DNA of 64,000 bases, taken from Bacillus sp. ISL-34 (GTDB taxonomy: Bacteria > Bacillota > Bacilli > Bacillales > DSM-1321). Positions 49,639 through 58,935 of the stretch are shown here, piece by piece. The translations under genes were made by a program, and so were the position numbers. The stretch is from positions 248,001 through 312,000 of the forward strand of contig NZ_JAGGQJ010000004.1 in the NCBI RefSeq assembly GCF_018613325.1. The letters run 5' to 3'. Every line of letters begins with the position of its first letter. Position 1 is the first letter of the stretch. The notes beneath the pieces were generated by a model that was given only the letters and a program-made list of their open reading frames with translations, was not told the origin of the DNA and made no database searches.

Positions 49639-52023
49639 TTGGTTCGACAAATACGAAAGGCTGCTGTTCTAGGGTCAGGAGTTATGGGATCAGGGATTGC
49701 TGCACACCTTGCTAACATCGGCATTCCGACTTTACTATTGGATATTGTACCTCGTGAACTCACTGAGGATGAAAAGAAAAAGGGACTGACATTAGATAAT
49801 AAACAAGTGCGTAACCGCATCAGCCAAACTGCGATTACGAAACTTTTAAAACAGAAACCTGCTCCGCTTTCGGCTAAGGGAAACATTGCGTTGATCGAGG
49901 CGGGAAACCTGGAAGATGATATAAGTCGATTAAAGGATGTCGATTGGATCATCGAAGTGGTCGTTGAGAAGCTTGAGGTTAAGCAAAGCGTGTTTGCCAA
50001 GGTTGATCAGCATCGTAAACCAGGAAGCATCGTTTCATCGAATACATCCGGAATTTCAATTGAAGCGATGGCAGAAGGCCGTTCGGAAGACTTTCAAAAG
50101 CACTTCCTGGGAACCCACTTCTTCAATCCGCCGCGTTATCTTAAATTATTGGAGATCATCCCTACTAAAGCAACTTCACCAGAAGTGCTCGAATACATGA
50201 AACGATTCGGCGAAGATGTTCTGGGAAAAGGTGTTGTCGAAGCCAAGGATACCCCTAACTTCATCGCAAACCGCATTGGAACGTATGGTTTATTGGTCAC
50301 TCTGCGGGAAATGCAAAAAGGCGGATACAGTGTTGGTGAGGTCGATTCGGTTACAGGTCCGTTGATTGGAAGGGCAACTAGCGCGACTTTCCGGACACTT
50401 GATGTAGTTGGATTGGATACCTTTGCACATGTTGCCAGAAACGTATACGACCAGGTGGATGGAGAAGAAAAAGAAGTTTTCAAAATACCTGATTTCATGA
50501 ATGAAATGCTTAAGAATGGGTGGCTTGGAAGCAAGTCAGGCCAAGGATTCTTCTTGAAAAAGGGCAAGGAAATCCTTGAACTGAATCCAGAAACCCTTGA
50601 ATATGATGCACGAAAAAGATTAAAAACGCCATCCATCGAAATGGCAAAACAGGCCAAGGGCTTGGAAAATAAAATGAAAGCGCTTGTTTATAGCGAAGAC
50701 CGTGCCGGCCAATTACTTTGGAACGTGCTGAATCCGGCGTTAGTGTATTCTGCCCAGCTGCTTGGGGACATCGCGGACGACATCGTGGCGATCGATCAAG
50801 CGATGAAATGGGGCTTCGGATGGTCAACAGGTCCTTTTGAAACCTGGGATTCGATAGGTGTAGGGAAATCGGTAGCCCGAATGGAAGCGGAAGGCATCAT
50901 CGTTCCGCAATGGGTGAAGGATATGCTCGCCAAGGGCATCACTTCTTTCTATAAAGAAGAAAATGGCATAGTTCACTATTATGATAATGGTGAATATAAA
51001 GAACTTGTCGAAAACCCTAAAGTGATCAATCTTAAAGCGATCAAGAAGCAAAAAGGCGTAATCAAGAAAAACAGCGGTGCAAGCTTGATGGATATCGGCG
51101 ATGGAGTGGCTCTTCTTGAATTCACTTCACCGAATAATGCAATTGGTCTGGATATCATACAAATGATCAATGCGGCGGTCGACGAAGCGGAAGCGAATTT
51201 CAAAGGCCTTGTCATCGGAAATCAAGGAAAGAATTTCTGTGTAGGCGCTAATATTGCAATGATGCTGATGGAAGCGCAGGATGACAATATTTTTGAACTC
51301 GATATGGTCATCAGCCAATTCCAAAAGGCGATGCTTAAAATCAAGTACAGTGCAGTTCCTGTAGTGGTTGCACCGTTTAATATGACACTTGGCGGGGGAG
51401 CTGAAGTGTCCCTTCCGGCAGCGCGCATCCAAGCAACGACAGAAACGTATATGGGACTAGTGGAAGCTGGTGTAGGTTTGATCCCAGGCGGCGGCGGGAC
51501 TAAAGAACTTTATGTGAAGACTTTGAGGAATATGCCGAAGGGCGTCGACTTCGACTTACAGAAAGTGGCCAACCAAGTATTTGAAACGGTAGCCATGGCA
51601 AAAGTTTCGACCTCTGCCGAGGAAGCAAGAGAGAATAATTTCCTTAATTCAGCTGATGGAATAAGCGTGAATTCGGATCACCAGCTATATGATGCGAAAC
51701 AGGCGGTACTTTCCATGCATGAACAAGGTTATACCGCTCCAGCCCGCACAAAGATTCCTGTCGTAGGTGAAACGGGATATGCCGCACTTCTATTAGGGGC
51801 AGAATCCATGCGCCTTTCAGGTTTCTTATCAGAGCATGACCTTGTCATAGCCAAAGAGCTTGCCTACGTCCTGGCAGGGGGAAAACTCCCTTTTGGCACG
51901 GAAGTAGATGAACAGTATATCTTGAACTTAGAAAAACAAGCGTTCCTAAAACTAATTTCAACTCCGAAATCTCAGGCGAGGATGCAGCATATGCTTGTTA
52001 AAGGGAAACCACTGCGTAATTGA
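49639..52023 (+). CDS. fadN: 3-hydroxyacyl-CoA dehydrogenase / enoyl-CoA hydratase FadN
   Basis: A 794-residue beta-oxidation enzyme, close to the 789 residues of B. subtilis FadN. N-terminal NAD-binding Rossmann domain (IRKAAVLGSGVMGSGIAAHLA, residues 4-24), HAD helical domains (TPNFIANRIGTYG region), and a C-terminal crotonase domain (VIGNQGKNFCVGANIAMM; GGGAEVSLPA). TTG 49639 follows AAGGGGG; the frame is open far upstream but crosses the FadR box. First gene of fadNAE. Confidence 0.94.
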   Translation: MVRQIRKAAVLGSGVMGSGIAAHLANIGIPTLLLDIVPRELTEDEKKKGLTLDNKQVRNRISQTAITKLLKQKPAPLSAKGNIALIEAGNLEDDISRLKDVDWIIEVVVEKLEVKQSVFAKVDQHRKPGSIVSSNTSGISIEAMAEGRSEDFQKHFLGTHFFNPPRYLKLLEIIPTKATSPEVLEYMKRFGEDVLGKGVVEAKDTPNFIANRIGTYGLLVTLREMQKGGYSVGEVDSVTGPLIGRATSATFRTLDVVGLDTFAHVARNVYDQVDGEEKEVFKIPDFMNEMLKNGWLGSKSGQGFFLKKGKEILELNPETLEYDARKRLKTPSIEMAKQAKGLENKMKALVYSEDRAGQLLWNVLNPALVYSAQLLGDIADDIVAIDQAMKWGFGWSTGPFETWDSIGVGKSVARMEAEGIIVPQWVKDMLAKGITSFYKEENGIVHYYDNGEYKELVENPKVINLKAIKKQKGVIKKNSGASLMDIGDGVALLEFTSPNNAIGLDIIQMINAAVDEAEANFKGLVIGNQGKNFCVGANIAMMLMEAQDDNIFELDMVISQFQKAMLKIKYSAVPVVVAPFNMTLGGGAEVSLPAARIQATTETYMGLVEAGVGLIPGGGGTKELYVKTLRNMPKGVDFDLQKVANQVFETVAMAKVSTSAEEARENNFLNSADGISVNSDHQLYDAKQAVLSMHEQGYTAPARTKIPVVGETGYAALLLGAESMRLSGFLSEHDLVIAKELAYVLAGGKLPFGTEVDEQYILNLEKQAFLKLISTPKSQARMQHMLVKGKPLRN

Positions 52024-52098
52024 TGAATAGATGAAGATATGGCTAAAACGAAGAAGATTAAGAGATCGATAGCTTAAAAATGAGTAAGGGGGATCCTC

Positions 52099-53277
52099 AT
52101 GAAAGAAGCGGTAATAGTAGCTGGAGCAAGGACTCCGGTAGGAAGAGCGAAAAAAGGTTCTCTTGCTAGTGTACGTCCTGATGATTTAGGGGCTCTTGTT
52201 GTAAAGGAAACGTTAAAGCGTGCAGGGAATTATGAAGGCACCATCGATGACCTGATTATCGGTTGTGCAATGCCTGAAGCGGAGCAAGGATTGAACATGG
52301 CCCGTAACATTGGGGCATTGGCAGGATTGCCTTATACAGTACCGGCCATAACCATTAATCGTTACTGTTCAAGTGGGCTGCAAAGTATCGCTTATGGAGC
52401 GGAAAGGATCATGCTCGGCCAAAGTGATACTGTCATTGCAGGCGGAGCGGAATCCATGAGCCTTTTGCCAATGATGGGTCATGTAACACGTCCGAACGCG
52501 AGACTTGCGGAAACGGCACCGGAATATTATATGGGTATGGGACACACTGCTGAAGCTGTTGCAAAAAAATACGGCATTTCCCGTGACGATCAAGATGCAT
52601 TTTCTGTTCGTAGTCATCAAAAGGCGGCGAAGGCCATTGCAGAAGGAAAGTTTTCGGATGAGATCGTACCGGTTGACGTAACCCTTCGTTCAGTGGGACC
52701 AGATCTTAAGTTAAAGGAAAAATCATTTACATTTACACAGGATGAGGGCGTTCGTCCAGGCACCACTGCTGAAGTGCTAAAGAAACTAAGACCTGCATTC
52801 TCTGTTACAGGATCCGTAACAGCAGGGAATTCATCACAAACCAGTGACGGTGCAGCGGCGGTAATGGTGATGGATGGGGAAAAGGCCTCTTCATTAGGGA
52901 TGAAACCGATGGGTAAGTTCCGTTCCTTTGCAGTAGCAGGTGTACCGCCTGAAATCATGGGCATCGGACCGATTGCAGCCATTCCTAAAGCTTTGAAGCT
53001 AGCGGGTCTTGAGTTGTCGGATATTGGTTTATTTGAATTGAATGAAGCCTTTGCTTCCCAATCCATACAAATCATTCGTGAGCTCGGTTTGAATGAAGAG
53101 ATTGTCAATGTAAATGGCGGCGCCATCGCCTTAGGCCATCCACTAGGATGTTCGGGAGCAAAATTGACATTAAGCCTGCTACATGAAATGAAGCGCAGAA
53201 ACCAACAGTTCGGGGTCGTGACAATGTGTATCGGCGGCGGAATGGGTGCTGCTGGAGTATTTGAATTATTGGCATAA
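52099..53277 (+). CDS. fadA: Acetyl-CoA C-acyltransferase (3-ketoacyl-CoA thiolase)
   Basis: A 392-residue thiolase that cleaves 3-ketoacyl-CoA. Nucleophile Cys90 in NRYCSSGLQS, catalytic His in ALGHPLGCSG and the second Cys in TMCIGGGMGAAG. ATG 52099 follows AAGGGGG. It lies 75 bp after fadN; a hairpin (CCCGGAAGC/GCTTCTGG, 53287-53317) separates it from fadE without a clear T-run. Confidence 0.96.
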   Translation: MKEAVIVAGARTPVGRAKKGSLASVRPDDLGALVVKETLKRAGNYEGTIDDLIIGCAMPEAEQGLNMARNIGALAGLPYTVPAITINRYCSSGLQSIAYGAERIMLGQSDTVIAGGAESMSLLPMMGHVTRPNARLAETAPEYYMGMGHTAEAVAKKYGISRDDQDAFSVRSHQKAAKAIAEGKFSDEIVPVDVTLRSVGPDLKLKEKSFTFTQDEGVRPGTTAEVLKKLRPAFSVTGSVTAGNSSQTSDGAAAVMVMDGEKASSLGMKPMGKFRSFAVAGVPPEIMGIGPIAAIPKALKLAGLELSDIGLFELNEAFASQSIQIIRELGLNEEIVNVNGGAIALGHPLGCSGAKLTLSLLHEMKRRNQQFGVVTMCIGGGMGAAGVFELLA

Positions 53278-53346
53278 TCCCACCCCTCCCGGAAGCTGTC
53301 ATGCTTCTGGCGGGTTTACTATCTTAAATACTTAGGAGGAAATAAC

Positions 53347-55134
53347 ATGTCCAATCAAACTACAGATAACCTCATTAAAGGCGGAGCCTTTCTGGTAGAA
53401 GATATTACGTATGATCAAGTGTTTACACCGGAAGATTATTCTGATGAGCATAAAATGATCGCCAAAACTGCCGAGGATTTCGTGGTGAATGAAATTCTGC
53501 CGCAGGTTGAACATTTAGAAAACCACGAATTTGACCGTTCCGTTAAATTATTGAAACATGCAGGTGAAATCGGTTTACTTGGTGCTGACGTTCCTGAGGA
53601 ATACAGCGGTTTGGGTCTTGATAAAATCAGTTCGGCATTGATTACAGAAAAAATGGCACTTGCAGGCGGCTTCGGAATTACGCATGGTGCACATGTAGGT
53701 ATCGGATCTTTGCCGATCGTATTATTCGGGAATGAAGAACAAAAGAAAAAATACCTTCCTTTACTGGCAACGGGTGAGAAGATTGCTGCGTATGCCTTAA
53801 CGGAACCAAGCTCAGGTTCAGATGCCTTGGGAGCAAAAACGACAGCGAAATTGAATGCAGAAGGAACACACTATATTCTAAATGGTGAAAAACAATGGAT
53901 TACAAATGCAGGTTTTGCAGATGTCTTCTGTGTATACGCCAAAATCGATGGCGAACAATTCTCCGCTTTTATTGTTGAGCGTGATTATGAAGGCGTATCA
54001 ACTGGTGCTGAAGAGAAGAAAATGGGAATCAAAAGCTCATCTACACGTACATTAATCCTTGAAGATGTACATGTACCAGTCGAAAACCTTTTGGGGGTAG
54101 CCGGAAAAGGGCATGTCATCGCTTTCAATATCCTGAATATCGGCCGTTATAAATTAGGCGTCGGTGCTGTCGGCGGATCTAAACGTGCCCTTGAGATTAC
54201 AGCAGCTTATACGAATCAACGTCAACAGTTCAAAACGAAAATTTCCGATTTTAACTTGACGAAAGAAAAACTTGCAACAATGGCATCTAAAATTTATGCA
54301 GCAGAAAGCTCTGTATACCGTACCGTTGGCCTTTATGATCAAAGGCAAAGCAAATTGACGGATGAGCAAGTGAAGGATGGGAAATCAATGGCGGCTGCAA
54401 TCGCTGAATATGCCATTGAGTGTTCATTGAATAAATTTTTCGCTTCCGAAGTGTTGGATTATGTTACGGACGAAGGCGTACAGCTTCATGGCGGCTATGG
54501 TTTCATGCAGGAGTATGAAATTGAAAAAGCATATCGTGATTCCCGGATAAACCGGATCTTTGAAGGTACAAATGAAATCAATCGATTGCTTGTCCCTGGA
54601 ACTTTCCTGAAGAAAGCACTTAAAGGGGAATTGCCGCTTCTTCAAAAGGCTCAAGGCCTGCAAGAGGAATTAATGATGATGATGCCGGAAGAACCTGGCG
54701 ATGAGCCATTGGCACAAGAAAAAATGCTTGTTAGAAACGCTAAGAAAATCGGGATTTTGGCAGCTGGCCTTGCTGCACAGAAATACGGCAAAACTCTTGA
54801 TCAAGAACAAGAAATCCTCTCCAACATTGCTGATATCGCATCCCTTGCCTATGCAGCGGAATCTGTGGTTTTGCGTACGGAAAAAGCAATTTCAGCTACA
54901 GGTCTGGAGAAGAACAAACAAAAAGTGCTTTACACTGAAATCTTCGTTCAGGAAGCTTTCAATGAAATAGAACAGCATGCAAAGGAAACATTAATTGCCG
55001 TGGAAACAGGCGATACTCTTCGCATCATGCTTGCATCGCTCCGCAAGCTGACAAGACACAATCCGATCAATGTCATTGCGAAAAAACGTGAAGCTTCCGT
55101 CAAGGTGATCGAAACGGAAAAATATGCTCTTTAA
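53347..55134 (+). CDS. fadE: Acyl-CoA dehydrogenase FadE
   Basis: A 595-residue FAD enzyme for the first step of beta-oxidation. The first 390 residues form the acyl-CoA dehydrogenase core: YALTEPSSGSDALG (flavin/substrate loop), EKQWITNAGFADVF and RDSRINRIFEGTNEINR. A C-terminal extension of about 200 helical residues is normal for the Bacillus FadE/VLCAD-like group. ATG 53347 follows TAGGAGG. Confidence 0.95.
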   Translation: MSNQTTDNLIKGGAFLVEDITYDQVFTPEDYSDEHKMIAKTAEDFVVNEILPQVEHLENHEFDRSVKLLKHAGEIGLLGADVPEEYSGLGLDKISSALITEKMALAGGFGITHGAHVGIGSLPIVLFGNEEQKKKYLPLLATGEKIAAYALTEPSSGSDALGAKTTAKLNAEGTHYILNGEKQWITNAGFADVFCVYAKIDGEQFSAFIVERDYEGVSTGAEEKKMGIKSSSTRTLILEDVHVPVENLLGVAGKGHVIAFNILNIGRYKLGVGAVGGSKRALEITAAYTNQRQQFKTKISDFNLTKEKLATMASKIYAAESSVYRTVGLYDQRQSKLTDEQVKDGKSMAAAIAEYAIECSLNKFFASEVLDYVTDEGVQLHGGYGFMQEYEIEKAYRDSRINRIFEGTNEINRLLVPGTFLKKALKGELPLLQKAQGLQEELMMMMPEEPGDEPLAQEKMLVRNAKKIGILAAGLAAQKYGKTLDQEQEILSNIADIASLAYAAESVVLRTEKAISATGLEKNKQKVLYTEIFVQEAFNEIEQHAKETLIAVETGDTLRIMLASLRKLTRHNPINVIAKKREASVKVIETEKYAL

Positions 55135-55157
55135 CCCAATGGAATCAAAAAATCTGT

Positions 55158-55192
55158 AAAGGGAATGCCCGTATAGGCATTCCCTTTATTTC
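55158..55192 (+). terminator. Intrinsic terminator of fadNAE
   Basis: AAAGGGAATGCC pairs with GGCATTCCCTTT, then ATTTCC. Confidence 0.85.
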
Positions 55193-55278
55193 CTTGATGA
55201 AATCCCATTGGAAATTCAAAAGACAATTCGTTGTATTGCGTGATGAAAACGGGTATTCTATTGATAGGTGGTGAAATG

Positions 55279-55635
55279 ATGGGCTTAACATTATATTGGT
55301 ACCCAAAATGCGGCACATGCCGTAACGCGAAGAAGTGGCTGGATAATCATGAACTTGAATATGAAGCGATCCATATAGCGGAAAATCCGCCTTCGCGAAC
55401 AGAAATAGAACAACTATATAAAATCAGCAATTTGGAGTTGAAGAAGTTTTTCAATACTAGCGGTCAAAAATATCGGGAGCTGGGCTTAAAGGATAAGCTG
55501 AAAGAAGCTTCTGAGGCAGAGATGCTTGATATATTGTCCACAGATGGCATGCTTCTGAAAAGGCCGATTGTTACGGACGGCACCAAAGTGACGGTAGGTT
55601 TCAAAGAAGAGCAATTCGAACAGGCTTGGAACTGA
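55279..55635 (+). CDS. yusI: ArsC/Spx-family thioredoxin-fold protein YusI
   Basis: A 118-residue protein, the same length as B. subtilis YusI. The thioredoxin-like fold starts LTLYWYPKCGTCRNAKKWL with a CxxC pair (residues about 10-13), followed by the RPIVTD element of the ArsC/Spx family near residue 95. Role uncertain: arsenate-reductase homologue or redox regulator. ATG 55279 is 7 nt from AGGTGG; longer in-frame starts at 55231 and 55276 fit less well. Confidence 0.88.
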   Translation: MGLTLYWYPKCGTCRNAKKWLDNHELEYEAIHIAENPPSRTEIEQLYKISNLELKKFFNTSGQKYRELGLKDKLKEASEAEMLDILSTDGMLLKRPIVTDGTKVTVGFKEEQFEQAWN

Positions 55636-55663
55636 AAATTTCACAAAATATTTGGTTAATTCC

Positions 55664-55692
55664 TTACTTAAACAAACAATCTACCTTATAAT
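55664..55692 (+). promoter_or_regulatory. Sigma-A promoter of gcvH
   Basis: TTACTT (55664-55669) and TATAAT (55687-55692) with 17 bp between. Confidence 0.65.
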
Positions 55693-55731
55693 GGTATAGA
55701 TAAAATAAGATGTACATATGGAGGGTTAATG

Positions 55732-56115
55732 ATGACAACAACACCAAAAGAACTTCGTTACACTAAAGAACATGAATGGGTCAAAACGGAAGATGGAACA
55801 GTGCGCATTGGAATTACTGCTTTCGCACAGTCCGAGCTTGGGGACATCGTATTCGTTGAGCTTCCGGAAATCGGCGATGAATTGAAAGCGAACGAACCAT
55901 TTGGAAGTGTTGAATCCGTTAAGACCGTTTCTGAGCTTTATGCTCCTATCAGTGGCAAGGTTGTAGAAGTAAACGAAGATTTAAGTGACAACCCTGAATA
56001 TGTAAATGAATCTCCTTATGAAAAGGCATGGATGATCGTGCTTGAACCATCAGATAGCAGTGATATTGAAAAATTGATGAGTGCTGAAGAATATGAGAGT
56101 TTAATCAACGGTTAA
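55732..56115 (+). CDS. gcvH: Glycine cleavage system H protein
   Basis: A 127-residue lipoyl carrier, as in B. subtilis. The lipoylated Lys is about residue 64 in [15 protein letters not shown], followed by [14 protein letters not shown]. No gcvT or gcvP is nearby. In Bacillus GcvH also acts as the relay for lipoate transfer from LipM to the 2-oxoacid dehydrogenases. Second of two adjacent ATGs (55732) has GGAGGG at 6 nt. A GAGAG/CTCTC hairpin with a T-run follows (56124-56158). Confidence 0.95.
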   Translation: MTTTPKELRYTKEHEWVKTEDGTVRIGITAFAQSELGDIVFVELPEIGDELKANEPFGSVESVKTVSELYAPISGKVVEVNEDLSDNPEYVNESPYEKAWMIVLEPSDSSDIEKLMSAEEYESLING

Positions 56116-56208
56116 AAAGAAGGAGAGGGGGGGACTGAAAAGGCCTGCTCTCTTTTTCATTTTGTACAGTGGCAGTTGCGCACATAATTCGTGAGATGGA
56201 GTGATGAC

Positions 56209-56574
56209 ATGGAGTGGGGCGAATTCGATAAAGTGATCATTGTAGAAGGCAGTTCCGATAGAAGAAAAGTTGCCTCCGTTTTAAATGAAGATGTGGAAAT
56301 AAGATGTACGAATGGGACCATATCATTAACTAAGCTGGATGAATTAGTCGATGAATTGATGGACCGTGATGTTTACCTCCTTTTTGACGCAGATGAATCA
56401 GGAGAAAAGCTGCGGAAGCAATTCCGAAGGGAAATGCCTGAAGCGAACCACCTGTATATTAATAAAATGTACAAAGAAGTGGAAAGCTCACCCGAACATC
56501 ATATCGCAACTGTGCTTCTATCTGCCAATATGAATGTGAAAATGAAATTTTTAAGTCAAAGGGTGAACGACTAA
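56209..56574 (+). CDS. yusF: Toprim-domain protein YusF
   Basis: A 121-residue stand-alone Toprim (primase/topoisomerase/OLD) domain. The catalytic Glu is in VIIVEGSSDRRKV and the DxD pair in LLFDADESGEKLRK. It is similar in size and place to B. subtilis yusF. Possibly a small nuclease such as RNase M5-like; not characterised. ATG 56209 follows GGAG at 7 nt; an in-frame GTG upstream is less likely. Confidence 0.85.
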   Translation: MEWGEFDKVIIVEGSSDRRKVASVLNEDVEIRCTNGTISLTKLDELVDELMDRDVYLLFDADESGEKLRKQFRREMPEANHLYINKMYKEVESSPEHHIATVLLSANMNVKMKFLSQRVND

Positions 56575-56577
56575 TTG

Positions 56578-56886
56578 ATGCAGGAATGGAAAGAAGAAGA
56601 GTGTAAGCTTGCTGTTGAAAATGGGGAAACCTTTTGCTTATATTTATATACGCCTTTATGCGGCACCTGTCAGGTTGCCGGCAAGATGCTGACGATATCC
56701 ATGGAGCTTTTCCCGGAATTGAAGGCAGGTAAAATGAATATGAACTATGTCCAAGCAATTGCCGAATCATATGAAATCGAAAGTGTTCCTTGTTTATTGC
56801 TTTTCAAACAAGGACAGCTGCACAAAAAAATATATGCCTTTCAATCCGTTCCTTATTTGTACGGATTGCTTAAGGAAATCAGCTAA
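56578..56886 (+). CDS. yusE: Thioredoxin-like protein YusE
   Basis: A 102-residue thioredoxin-fold protein with the active site CGTC in LYTPLCGTCQVAG (about residues 28-31) and the cis-Pro region ESVPCLLLF. Follows yusF immediately (3 bp), as in B. subtilis. Substrate unknown. ATG 56578 is preferred over the TTG just before it, though the binding site (AAGGGTG) is modest. Confidence 0.85.
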   Translation: MQEWKEEECKLAVENGETFCLYLYTPLCGTCQVAGKMLTISMELFPELKAGKMNMNYVQAIAESYEIESVPCLLLFKQGQLHKKIYAFQSVPYLYGLLKEIS

Positions 56887-56923
56887 GAAACCAATCAGAA
56901 CCGTGGTTGGTTTCTTTGTTTTG
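56885..56923 (+). terminator. Intrinsic terminator after yusE
   Basis: AAGAAACCAA pairs with TTGGTTTCTT; the following TGTTTTGG is a modest T-run. Confidence 0.7.
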
Positions 56924-56973
56924 GACATTTGAAATGCGAGTTTGAAATAAAAAAAGAATATTCTAACAACTCA

Positions 56974-57002
56974 TTGACTGATTTATTCTAAAATGCTATA
57001 TT
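56974..57002 (+). promoter_or_regulatory. Sigma-A promoter of the metY leader
   Basis: TTGACT (56974-56979) and TATATT (56997-57002) with 17 bp between. Confidence 0.75.
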
Positions 57003-57034
57003 TTGAATTAATAAGTAACGGCAGAATTTAATAG

Positions 57035-57140
57035 TTCTTATCAAGAGTGGCGGAGGGACTGGCCCGACGAAGCCCGGCAACCGGTATAAATTTTATATAC
57101 GGTGCTAATTCCAGCAGAGTGTTGGCTCTGGTAGATGAGG
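57035..57140 (+). ncRNA. SAM-I riboswitch (S box) of metY
   Basis: Shows TTATCAAGAGTGGCGGAGGGA, split here as TTATCAAGAG and GGCGGAGGGA, then CTGGCCCGACGAAGCCCGG, CAACC and GGTGCTAATTCCAGCAGA, closing with GATGAGG that pairs with TTATC for P1. This is the complete S-box core. SAM binding should favour the following terminator and lower metY expression. Confidence 0.95.
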
Positions 57141-57151
57141 TGTGGTCTTGA

Positions 57152-57179
57152 AACCTCTTCTTATGGAAGTGGTTTTTTT
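57152..57179 (+). terminator. S-box terminator before metY
   Basis: AACCTCTTC pairs with GAAGTGGTT, then TTTTTTT. The 5' arm is available to an antiterminator when SAM is absent. Confidence 0.88.
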
Positions 57180-57241
57180 GTTTATGTAAGAATGGGTCTT
57201 CATATAATTCCAACTAAATCCATAGAAAAAGGTGAAATCAT

Positions 57242-58552
57242 ATGTCAGAGAAAAAGTTGCGTTTCGAAACATTGAGTGTCCATGGCGGTCTGCAAGCTGA
57301 TGAAACAGGTGCCCGTGCAGTTCCTATTTACCAAAGCAATGCATACTTGTTCAAAGACACCGACCATGCAGCGAATTTATTTGGCCTAAAGGAGAATGGC
57401 TATATATATACAAGACTCCATAATCCCACGGTCAGCGTTTTTGAGGAAAGAATGGCCTTATTGGAAGGCGGTATCGGCGCATTGGCGACAGCAAGCGGAA
57501 TGGCTGCCATCTCACTTTCAATCCTGAATATTGCCGCTGCAGGGGATGAGATTGTTTCAGCCTCTACATTATATGGCGGTACGTATAACCTTTTTGAAAA
57601 TACTCTTCCTAAATATGGGATCAAAGTGAAGTTCGTTTCTCCCGATGACCCTGAAAATTTCAAAAGGGCGATTACGCCAAGAACTAAAGCCATATTTGCT
57701 GAAACGATCGGAAATCCAAGTTTGAGGGTGCTTGATATTGAAGCGGTAGCGAAAATCGCCCATGATGCCGGCATACCATTAATCATTGATAATACCTTCG
57801 CGACACCGTATCTATGCAGACCAATTGATTTTGGAGCGGATATTGTCATCCATTCCGCTACAAAATGGCTTCTGGGAAATGGAACGACGCTAGGCGGTGT
57901 CATCGTGGATGGAGGGAAGTTCGATTGGAACTCGCCAAACTACCCTGGCTTCACGGAGCCTGACCCAAGTTACGACGGTCTGGTATACGCCGAGGCAGTT
58001 GGACCTGCTGCATTCATAACGAAAGCCCGAGTCCAGTTACTCCGTGATTTAGGCCCTGCGCTAAGTGCCCAAAGCGCATTCCAGTTTACGCTTGGGCTTG
58101 AAACGCTGCATGTAAGGATGAAAGAGCATCTATCAAACACCAAGTCTGTCATTGAATATTTAAAAAACCACCCTGCCGTGACATGGGTTTCCCATCCTGG
58201 TGATGAGGATCATCCAGATAAAGCCCTTGCGGATAAATATTTGCCTAAAGGAGCTGGATCTGTCGTGACTTTTGGAATACAAGGCAATCGCGAAGCTGGG
58301 GCAAAACTTATCAATTCGGTGGAATTATGGTCCCATGTAGCGAATGTAGGGGATGCGAAGAGCTTGATCATCCACCCAGCCAGTACGACCCATCAACAAT
58401 TGAATGAGACGGGTCTTGCGAAAGCGGGTGTGCGTGCTGATCAAGTCCGTTTATCGATTGGGATTGAAAATGTAGAGGATTTAATAGAAGATTTGGAGCA
58501 GGCAATTGAAAAAGCGACGAATATCGTCTCCTTGTCATCCAAAACGGTTTAA
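57242..58552 (+). CDS. metY: O-acetylhomoserine sulfhydrylase (homocysteine synthase)
   Basis: A 436-residue PLP enzyme of the Cys/Met metabolism family that makes homocysteine from O-acetylhomoserine and sulfide. PLP Lys208 in IVIHSATKWLLGNGT, with RLHNPTVSVFEERMALLEGG and STLYGGTYNLF upstream. The length above 420 and the GNGTTLGG loop separate it from MetB/MetI cystathionine synthases. ATG 57242 follows AAAGGTG. Controlled by the S box. Confidence 0.93.
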   Translation: MSEKKLRFETLSVHGGLQADETGARAVPIYQSNAYLFKDTDHAANLFGLKENGYIYTRLHNPTVSVFEERMALLEGGIGALATASGMAAISLSILNIAAAGDEIVSASTLYGGTYNLFENTLPKYGIKVKFVSPDDPENFKRAITPRTKAIFAETIGNPSLRVLDIEAVAKIAHDAGIPLIIDNTFATPYLCRPIDFGADIVIHSATKWLLGNGTTLGGVIVDGGKFDWNSPNYPGFTEPDPSYDGLVYAEAVGPAAFITKARVQLLRDLGPALSAQSAFQFTLGLETLHVRMKEHLSNTKSVIEYLKNHPAVTWVSHPGDEDHPDKALADKYLPKGAGSVVTFGIQGNREAGAKLINSVELWSHVANVGDAKSLIIHPASTTHQQLNETGLAKAGVRADQVRLSIGIENVEDLIEDLEQAIEKATNIVSLSSKTV

Positions 58553-58668
58553 GTAAAGTTCCTGTTCATGCATATACTAGAAATAATATACATTGCGCTC
58601 CTTTTTTATCTATGATAAAATTTCACCATACTAAAGAACTTAATGATGTACAAATATTCTATATATTA

Positions 58669-58782
58669 GCTCTTATCAAGAGAGGTGGAGGGATGTGCCC
58701 GATGAAACCCGGCAACCGACAAGGAGATTTCCTTGGAAAGGTGCCAATTCACACAAAGTTTAATCACTTTGGAAGATGAGAG
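58669..58782 (+). ncRNA. SAM-I riboswitch (S box) of metNPQ
   Basis: CTCTTATCAAGAGAGGTGGAGGGATGTGCCCGATGAAACCCGGCAACC is the canonical S-box 5' half (here cited by position: 58670-58716), followed by AAGGTGCCAATTC and GATGAGAG, which pairs with CTCTTATC for P1. SAM should repress the methionine transporter. Confidence 0.96.
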
Positions 58783-58803
58783 GAAGGCCTGTTTCTTCAC
58801 CTG

Positions 58804-58831
58804 CCTTTCTGCTCATGCAGAAAGGTTTTTT
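58804..58831 (+). terminator. S-box terminator before metNPQ
   Basis: CCTTTCTG pairs with CAGAAAGG, then TTTTTT. Confidence 0.9.
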
Positions 58832-58935
58832 CTGTTTTAATGGGGGAAACCTTTGCATGATATGAGAAACAGACTAATAATGTAGTGAAATCAACTAAGT
58901 TCATAGGTTTTATTGGATAAAAGAGGTGAGGATTA

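Noticed and set aside
50136-50657. 173-codon ORF antisense to fadN
   Set aside because: Shadow frame inside a well-supported gene.
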